Shown: positions 59,840 through 64,000 of the stretch, piece by piece
Layout of the letters: every line of letters begins with the position of its first letter
Position numbering within the stretch: the stretch's first letter is position 1
Source of the DNA: Blautia sp.
GTDB lineage: Bacteria > Bacillota > Clostridia > Lachnospirales > Lachnospiraceae
DNA length: 64,000 nucleotides
Assembly (NCBI GenBank): GCA_026169535.1
Contig: JAPFCU010000045.1
Coordinates: forward strand, 1-64,000
Reading direction: 5' to 3'
The notes under the pieces: generated by a model
The model's database searches: none
What the model saw: only the letters and a program-made list of their open reading frames with translations
Told to the model about the DNA's origin: nothing
Made by a program: the position numbers and the translations under genes

Positions 59840-61480
59840 ATGAAAAAATTTTTTCAGATACTTCTTATATGCGGTTTGATCCCGACTCTTTCTATTCCGG
59901 TATCTGCTGCAGCCGACCCCGGTAAAAGCGAAGAAGGACAGGCTATGATCGGTCCTTCCCGTTCAGACTCGGGAAGTTCCTCCGGCATGGACTGGGGCGC
60001 AGCCAACAATGCAGCGTCCCCAGCTGCAGGCGATGGAGATTTTACTGTTGTCATTGATCCCGGTCATCAAGGACCTTCTGTAGACATGAGCGCACCAGAG
60101 CCTATAGCTCCAGGCTCAGACCAGACCAAACCAAAAGTAACCTCCGGCACACAGGGAAACTTCTCCGGAGTCCCGGAATATGAACTGAACCTGCAGGTTT
60201 CCCTTCTTCTTCAGCAGGAGCTTGCCAAAAGAGGCTATCATGTGATCATGACCCGAACAGATAATGAAACAGCCATCAGCAACAGCGAACGCGCTATCCT
60301 TGCCACCGAACAAAATGCAGATATCACCGTACGAATTCATGCCAACAGCGATGGAAGTTCATCTGCCTCAGGAGCTCTGACCATGGCACCTACCTCAGGC
60401 AATCAGTACCTTTCCTCTGATATCATCGAAAAAAGCAATACCCTTGCATCCTGCATCATCAGTCACTATTGTACAGCTACCGGTCTGGAAGACAAAGGTG
60501 TGATCTCTTCTGATAATATGACCGGTACCAACTGGAGCACTGTCCCTGTAGCAATCCTGGAAATGGGTTTTATGAGTAATCAGTCAGATGATCTTTATAT
60601 CACAAATGCTGCCAATCACCCCATTATGGTATCCGGTATTGCAGACGGCATTGATGAGTATTTCAGCATTGTAGAACCGCAGAATGCTGGAAAAGGGCAG
60701 CATCTCAGTGATCTTACCCGGCAGCTGAAAACAGACTACACAGACAAACTGGAAAAAGAAGGGGAAAACTGGTCTATTGCAGTTATGGATCCTGTTACCG
60801 ACGATTACAGTACTATTCGCGCAGATGATTCCATGGAATCTGCCGGTCTGATCAAAACCTTTATCATGGGAGCTGTTTTTGAATATCTGGTTTACCCAAA
60901 TGTCTCTGAATCACCTTCCTCTGATTACGAAACCAGCCTGAAGCCCCTTCTCAATAAAATGATCACAGATAACGATAATTTTTCTGCAGATGATCTCGTA
61001 AAGCTTCTGGGAAATGGAGATTTTAATAAAGGCGCGGAGCTTGTCAACGATTTTTGCAAATCTCATGGATTTTCCTGCACAACTATGGGTTCCGAACTTC
61101 TGGAAGAAGATTCTACTGCCAGTAACTTTACAAGTGCCTCAGACTGCTGCAGACTTCTTACAGAAATCTATAAAGGAAATCTGGTAAATCAAAAAGCCTC
61201 CGAAGAAATGCTGGCACTCCTAAAACAGCAGAATCTTAAAGACATGATACCTTCAGGACTCCCCAAAGGTACTATAACGGCCAGCAAAACCGGAGAAATG
61301 ACAGAGGAGCAAAACCCCGTGCTGGTTGAAAACGATATTGCTGTTGTTTTTGACAGCAGCCGCCCTTATGTGATCTGCATTCTTTCCAACTGTATACAAA
61401 ACAATAAACAGGCTCAGAAGACCATCAGCCAGATTTCCTCTGATGTATATCAATATATGTCTTCCTCTGACAAAAACTGA
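59840..61480 (+). CDS. N-acetylmuramoyl-L-alanine amidase fused to a beta-lactamase-like pseudoenzyme domain
   Basis: The 546-residue secreted protein has a signal peptide (1-24). A zinc amidase domain of the Amidase_3 type (about 66-276) follows, with His76 in IDPGHQG, Glu113/Glu115 in PEYELN, His167 in RIHAN and Glu241 in ILEMGF. The C-terminal domain (about 300-546) is a paralogue of the divergent serine hydrolase: GLIKTFIMGAVFE against SLIKLFIMGAVYE. The serine of SxxK is Gly336 here and SDN is TDN, while KTG (483-485) remains. It should cleave peptidoglycan and perhaps bind stem peptides. GGGAGG precedes the ATG. Confidence 0.92.
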   Translation: MKKFFQILLICGLIPTLSIPVSAAADPGKSEEGQAMIGPSRSDSGSSSGMDWGAANNAASPAAGDGDFTVVIDPGHQGPSVDMSAPEPIAPGSDQTKPKVTSGTQGNFSGVPEYELNLQVSLLLQQELAKRGYHVIMTRTDNETAISNSERAILATEQNADITVRIHANSDGSSSASGALTMAPTSGNQYLSSDIIEKSNTLASCIISHYCTATGLEDKGVISSDNMTGTNWSTVPVAILEMGFMSNQSDDLYITNAANHPIMVSGIADGIDEYFSIVEPQNAGKGQHLSDLTRQLKTDYTDKLEKEGENWSIAVMDPVTDDYSTIRADDSMESAGLIKTFIMGAVFEYLVYPNVSESPSSDYETSLKPLLNKMITDNDNFSADDLVKLLGNGDFNKGAELVNDFCKSHGFSCTTMGSELLEEDSTASNFTSASDCCRLLTEIYKGNLVNQKASEEMLALLKQQNLKDMIPSGLPKGTITASKTGEMTEEQNPVLVENDIAVVFDSSRPYVICILSNCIQNNKQAQKTISQISSDVYQYMSSSDKN

Positions 61481-61514
61481 CTTATATACAGAATATACTG
61501 CATTCCCTGAGGAT

Positions 61515-61563
61515 AAAAAAAGAGCAGCTCTGCGGTACCCATTCCACAGGCTGCTCTTTTTTA
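61515..61563. terminator. Terminator between the amidase gene and the yerC-like gene
   Basis: The stem AGAGCAGC/GCTGCTCT is flanked by seven A and six T and serves two convergent genes. It overlaps the last codon of the yerC-like gene. Confidence 0.88.
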
Positions 61564-61884
61564 TTCATTTCCTTCTGTATTATCCTTCTGTGTTTCTTTT
61601 TCTCTCATTCTGGAAAAAACCATCTCATATCCGTCATTTCCATAGTTAAGGGAACGATTTACACGGCTGATAGTTGCTGTGGATGCACCTGTCTTCTCAG
61701 ATATATCCAGATACGTGCGCTTATCCGTCAGCATCTTTGCAACTTCAAATCTCTGTGAAAGGGAAAGAAGTTCATTGATCGTGCACACATCTTCAAAAAA
61801 TGTGTAACATTCTTCTTTATTTTTCAAACAAAGAATTGCCTCAAAGAGATGATCCACCTCTTCCGTTCTGATTTTTTTACCCAT
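61561..61884 (-). CDS. YerC/YecD-family TrpR-like regulator
   Basis: The 107-residue protein has the TrpR-like fold of the YerC/YecD family: LFEAILCLKNKEECYTFFEDVCTINELLSLSQRFEVAKML, then the helix-turn-helix YLDISEKTGASTATISRVNRSLNYG. The family has the length seen here. Its target genes are not known. AAAGGAG precedes the ATG, and a promoter lies just upstream. Confidence 0.93.
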   Translation of the reverse strand: MGKKIRTEEVDHLFEAILCLKNKEECYTFFEDVCTINELLSLSQRFEVAKMLTDKRTYLDISEKTGASTATISRVNRSLNYGNDGYEMVFSRMREKETQKDNTEGNE

Positions 61885-61927
61885 ATTCTCTGCTCCTTTA
61901 AATCACTGTCATATTATTGCATAAAAT

Positions 61928-61956
61928 ATTTTAACACTTTAACCTATGATAAGCAA
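61928..61956 (-). promoter_or_regulatory. Promoter of the yerC-like gene
   Basis: On the minus strand, TTGCTT (61956-61951) and TAAAAT (61933-61928) are 17 bp apart, about 44 bases before the start. Confidence 0.7.
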
Positions 61957-61979
61957 GGGTTTTTCAACGATTTAGCAGA

Positions 61980-62702
61980 TTAAAATCTTTTATTTACATA
62001 TTTTTTCAGCATTTCTACAGAATGATTCAAAACAAGCTCTTCAGGAAAATTAATCTCCTCCAAAAGCTCTCTTGCCATGTGAAACTCCCCAATGGCTGAA
62101 TCAAAGTGCGCGTCACTGTCCATCACTATCGGAACCTGATATTCCATACAAAGCTTCAGCATTTCAAAATCATTTTCTCTTGCATCTCTGCGAAAACAGG
62201 AGGGCTCCAGCGAATGATTATTCAACTCCAATACCTTTCCATAATCCTTTGCTCCCTGAACAAGAGCACGATAATCCACCTGATAGCGTCCATCATCCGG
62301 ATGTCCAATAATATTTACATAGGGATTCTTCATAACATTCAGATATGCTTCTGTATTTTCCTCTTTTGTTCCTGGCTTCATGCAGGGAATATGGAGACTT
62401 GCAATAGCAATATCCATATTTTTCAGTTCCCTCTCTTCCAGATCCACATTGCCTTCCGTATCCAAAATATTCAGTTCTGTCCCCATCAAAAGGCGGATTC
62501 CATACATCTCTCTTGGTACCACTTTCATATTATGAAAATAAAAATTATGGCAGGTACCTGGCATAGCAGGAGCATGTTCTGTAATCCCCAGTACCTCCAA
62601 TCCCTTTTCCGATGCCGCTTTTGCCATTTCCCGTATTGTGCAGTATGCATGTCCGCTGGCAATAGTATGTGTATGCAGATCAAATAATGCGTTATATCTC
62701 AT
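61980..62702 (-). CDS. PHP-domain phosphatase (YcdX-like)
   Basis: The 240-residue protein is a PHP-family metal-dependent phosphoesterase. The metal ligands are visible in order: FDLHTHTIASGHAYC, LGITEHAPAMPG, LMGTELNIL, ASLHIPC, IIGHPDDGRY, ELNNHSL and MDSDAHF. This set matches the YcdX trinuclear zinc type. The substrate is unknown. The ATG at 62702 follows GGAGG; an in-frame upstream codon lies before that site. Confidence 0.92.
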   Translation of the reverse strand: MRYNALFDLHTHTIASGHAYCTIREMAKAASEKGLEVLGITEHAPAMPGTCHNFYFHNMKVVPREMYGIRLLMGTELNILDTEGNVDLEERELKNMDIAIASLHIPCMKPGTKEENTEAYLNVMKNPYVNIIGHPDDGRYQVDYRALVQGAKDYGKVLELNNHSLEPSCFRRDARENDFEMLKLCMEYQVPIVMDSDAHFDSAIGEFHMARELLEEINFPEELVLNHSVEMLKKYVNKRF

Positions 62703-62851
62703 AAAAAACCTCCGTTCTGTACTTTCTTTCACTTATTATACCGTATTTTTGTTCCTTTTGCCATTACTGTTCACTTCCAATGTCATTTACAACAAAGTGC
62801 TAAAATCATTCCCGATTGCCTGCAAAGCCAAAATTTCTCTTTCGTATCCAG

Positions 62852-62880
62852 TTGAAATTTTCAGAAAAATCAAGTATACT
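62852..62880 (+). promoter_or_regulatory. Promoter of rarA
   Basis: TTGAAA (62852-62857) and TATACT (62875-62880) are 17 bp apart, about 50 bases before the ATG. Confidence 0.8.
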
Positions 62881-62933
62881 GGTTTTTAAAGAAAGAACAA
62901 ATATTCGATTTTATAAAGAATGGAGATGAACTC

Positions 62934-64000
62934 ATGGATCTGTTTGAGTATGCAAAATCAAAAACCCTGAATCGTGAATCCCCTCTGGCTTCCCGCCTCC
63001 GCCCCACTACCCTGGAAGAGGTCGTCGGACAGGAGCATATTGTAGGCAGAGGCAAGCTTTTATACCGGGCTATCAAAGCCGACAAGCTGACTTCTGTTAT
63101 TTTTTACGGACCGCCCGGCACTGGAAAAACAACACTTGCCAAGGTGATCGCCAATACAACCAGCGCTTCTTTTACCCAGATCAACGCTACCTCTGCCGGC
63201 AAAAAAGATATGGAAGCCGTAGTAAAGGAAGCTCAGGACCGTTTGGGAATGTACGGAAAAAAAACAATCCTGTTTATCGATGAAATTCACCGTTTTAATA
63301 AAGGCCAGCAGGATTATCTTCTTCCATTTGTTGAAGACGGCACCATTATCCTTATTGGCGCCACCACGGAAAACCCTTATTTTGAAGTCAATGGTGCTCT
63401 TTTATCCCGCTCTATCATCTTTGAGCTGAAATCACTAAGCAATGAGAATATCCAGAAACTGATCTTACGGGCTGTCAATGACTGTGATAAGGGAATGGGA
63501 AATTATAACGCTGTCATAGATCAGGATGCCCTTGAATTTCTTGCAGATATGTCAGGCGGAGATGCCAGAAGCGCCTTGAATGCTGTTGAGCTTGGAATTC
63601 TGACCACTCCCAAAAGCGAAGACGGACTGATCCACCTGACGCTGGAGGTTGCCTCAGAATGTATCCAGAAGCGTGTGATTCGGTATGATAAAAACGGAGA
63701 TAATCATTATGATATCATTTCTGCTTTTATTAAAAGTATGAGAGGATCTGATCCAGATGCTGCAGTCTATTATCTGGCAAAAATGCTTTATGCCGGAGAA
63801 GATGTAAAATTTATCGCCCGCCGTATCATGATCCTGGCTTCCGAGGATATCGGAAATGCAGATCCTCAAGCACTTTGTGTCGCTTCTGCAGCTGCTCAGG
63901 CTGTAGAAAGAGTCGGAATGCCGGAATCCCAGATCATTCTCTCCCAGGCAGCAGCCTATATGGCCTGCGCTCCTAAAAGCAACTCTGCCGTCAATGCAGT
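62934..64000 (+). CDS. rarA: Replication-associated recombination protein A (RarA/MgsA), 3' truncated by the window
   Basis: The visible 355 codons start MDLFEYAKSKT, with PLASRLRPTTLEEVVGQEHIVG, the P-loop YGPPGTGKTTLAK and Walker B LFIDEIHRFNKGQQD. This is an AAA+ ATPase of the clamp-loader type, related to eukaryotic WRNIP1, that acts at stalled forks. The family's C-terminal region begins around SAFIKSMRGSDPDAAVYYLAKML, and the rest lies outside the window. TGGAGATG precedes the ATG. Confidence 0.95.
   Translation, partial: MDLFEYAKSKTLNRESPLASRLRPTTLEEVVGQEHIVGRGKLLYRAIKADKLTSVIFYGPPGTGKTTLAKVIANTTSASFTQINATSAGKKDMEAVVKEAQDRLGMYGKKTILFIDEIHRFNKGQQDYLLPFVEDGTIILIGATTENPYFEVNGALLSRSIIFELKSLSNENIQKLILRAVNDCDKGMGNYNAVIDQDALEFLADMSGGDARSALNAVELGILTTPKSEDGLIHLTLEVASECIQKRVIRYDKNGDNHYDIISAFIKSMRGSDPDAAVYYLAKMLYAGEDVKFIARRIMILASEDIGNADPQALCVASAAAQAVERVGMPESQIILSQAAAYMACAPKSNSAVNA

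Overview
The window looks like chromosomal DNA of a low-to-mid GC, anaerobic, spore-forming Firmicute, most likely a gut Lachnospiraceae (Blautia-like). This is inferred from the gene content: a Na+-type F-ATP synthase, a meso-diaminopimelate dehydrogenase, a YtvI-type sporulation permease, DUF1836, DUF5685 and DUF1002 proteins, several sugar ABC operons, cell-wall hydrolases, and strong AGGAGG ribosome sites. No tRNA or rRNA genes, insertion sequences, prophage genes or CRISPR arrays were seen. The window starts inside an AraC-family gene and ends inside rarA.

Layout. 0.2-1.3 kb: rplM-rpsI with a long 5' leader. 1.3-8.7 kb: a complete ten-gene ATP synthase operon (minus strand), ending in a terminator that overlaps the atpC stop codon. 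8.8-10.9 kb: a glucose-family PTS (EIICB, then a separate EIIA). 11.1-13.9 kb: a TetR regulator and a long oleate hydratase. 13.9-15.3 kb: a small satellite operon of two EutS-type microcompartment shell proteins and one EutP-type GTPase, with no enzymes. 15.3-27.3 kb: a nine-gene operon holding a sugar ABC importer, three cytosolic GH29 alpha-L-fucosidase-family enzymes, an IolG-like dehydrogenase and an IolE-like dehydratase, controlled from a divergent region with two identical operators and a LacI regulator; a second LacI gene follows.

27.3-36 kb: mntP behind a yybP-ykoY manganese riboswitch, citrate synthase, an Spx/ArsC-like protein, glycerate kinase, two secreted NlpC/P60-type wall hydrolases (one coiled-coil, one with choline-binding-like repeats) and ddh. 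36-39.2 kb: an operon of an RlmI-type methyltransferase, a zinc-ribbon membrane protein, a DUF5685 protein and a J-domain protein with a cysteine-rich tail. 39.4-45.1 kb: a secreted DUF1002 protein, an orphan XdhC-type factor, and a heavy-metal efflux operon (separate HMA chaperone, P1B ATPase, ArsR/SmtB sensor) with a clear operator. 45.2-50.5 kb: YtvI, RlmD and PcrA.

50.5-57.7 kb: an alpha-galactoside operon (lipoprotein binding protein, two permeases, GH36) with a divergent AraC regulator, then a DUF1836 gene. 57.8-61.5 kb: an envelope cluster with a triple-SH3 protein, a class-A-beta-lactamase-like serine hydrolase and, divergently, an amidase fused to a copy of that domain which has lost its catalytic serine. 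61.5-64 kb: a YerC/TrpR-like regulator, a PHP phosphoesterase and the start of rarA.

The main themes are energy (a probable sodium-coupled ATP synthase), uptake and intracellular cleavage of fucosylated and galactosylated glycans, and cell-wall remodelling. Protein names rest on motif recognition by eye. No database search was run.
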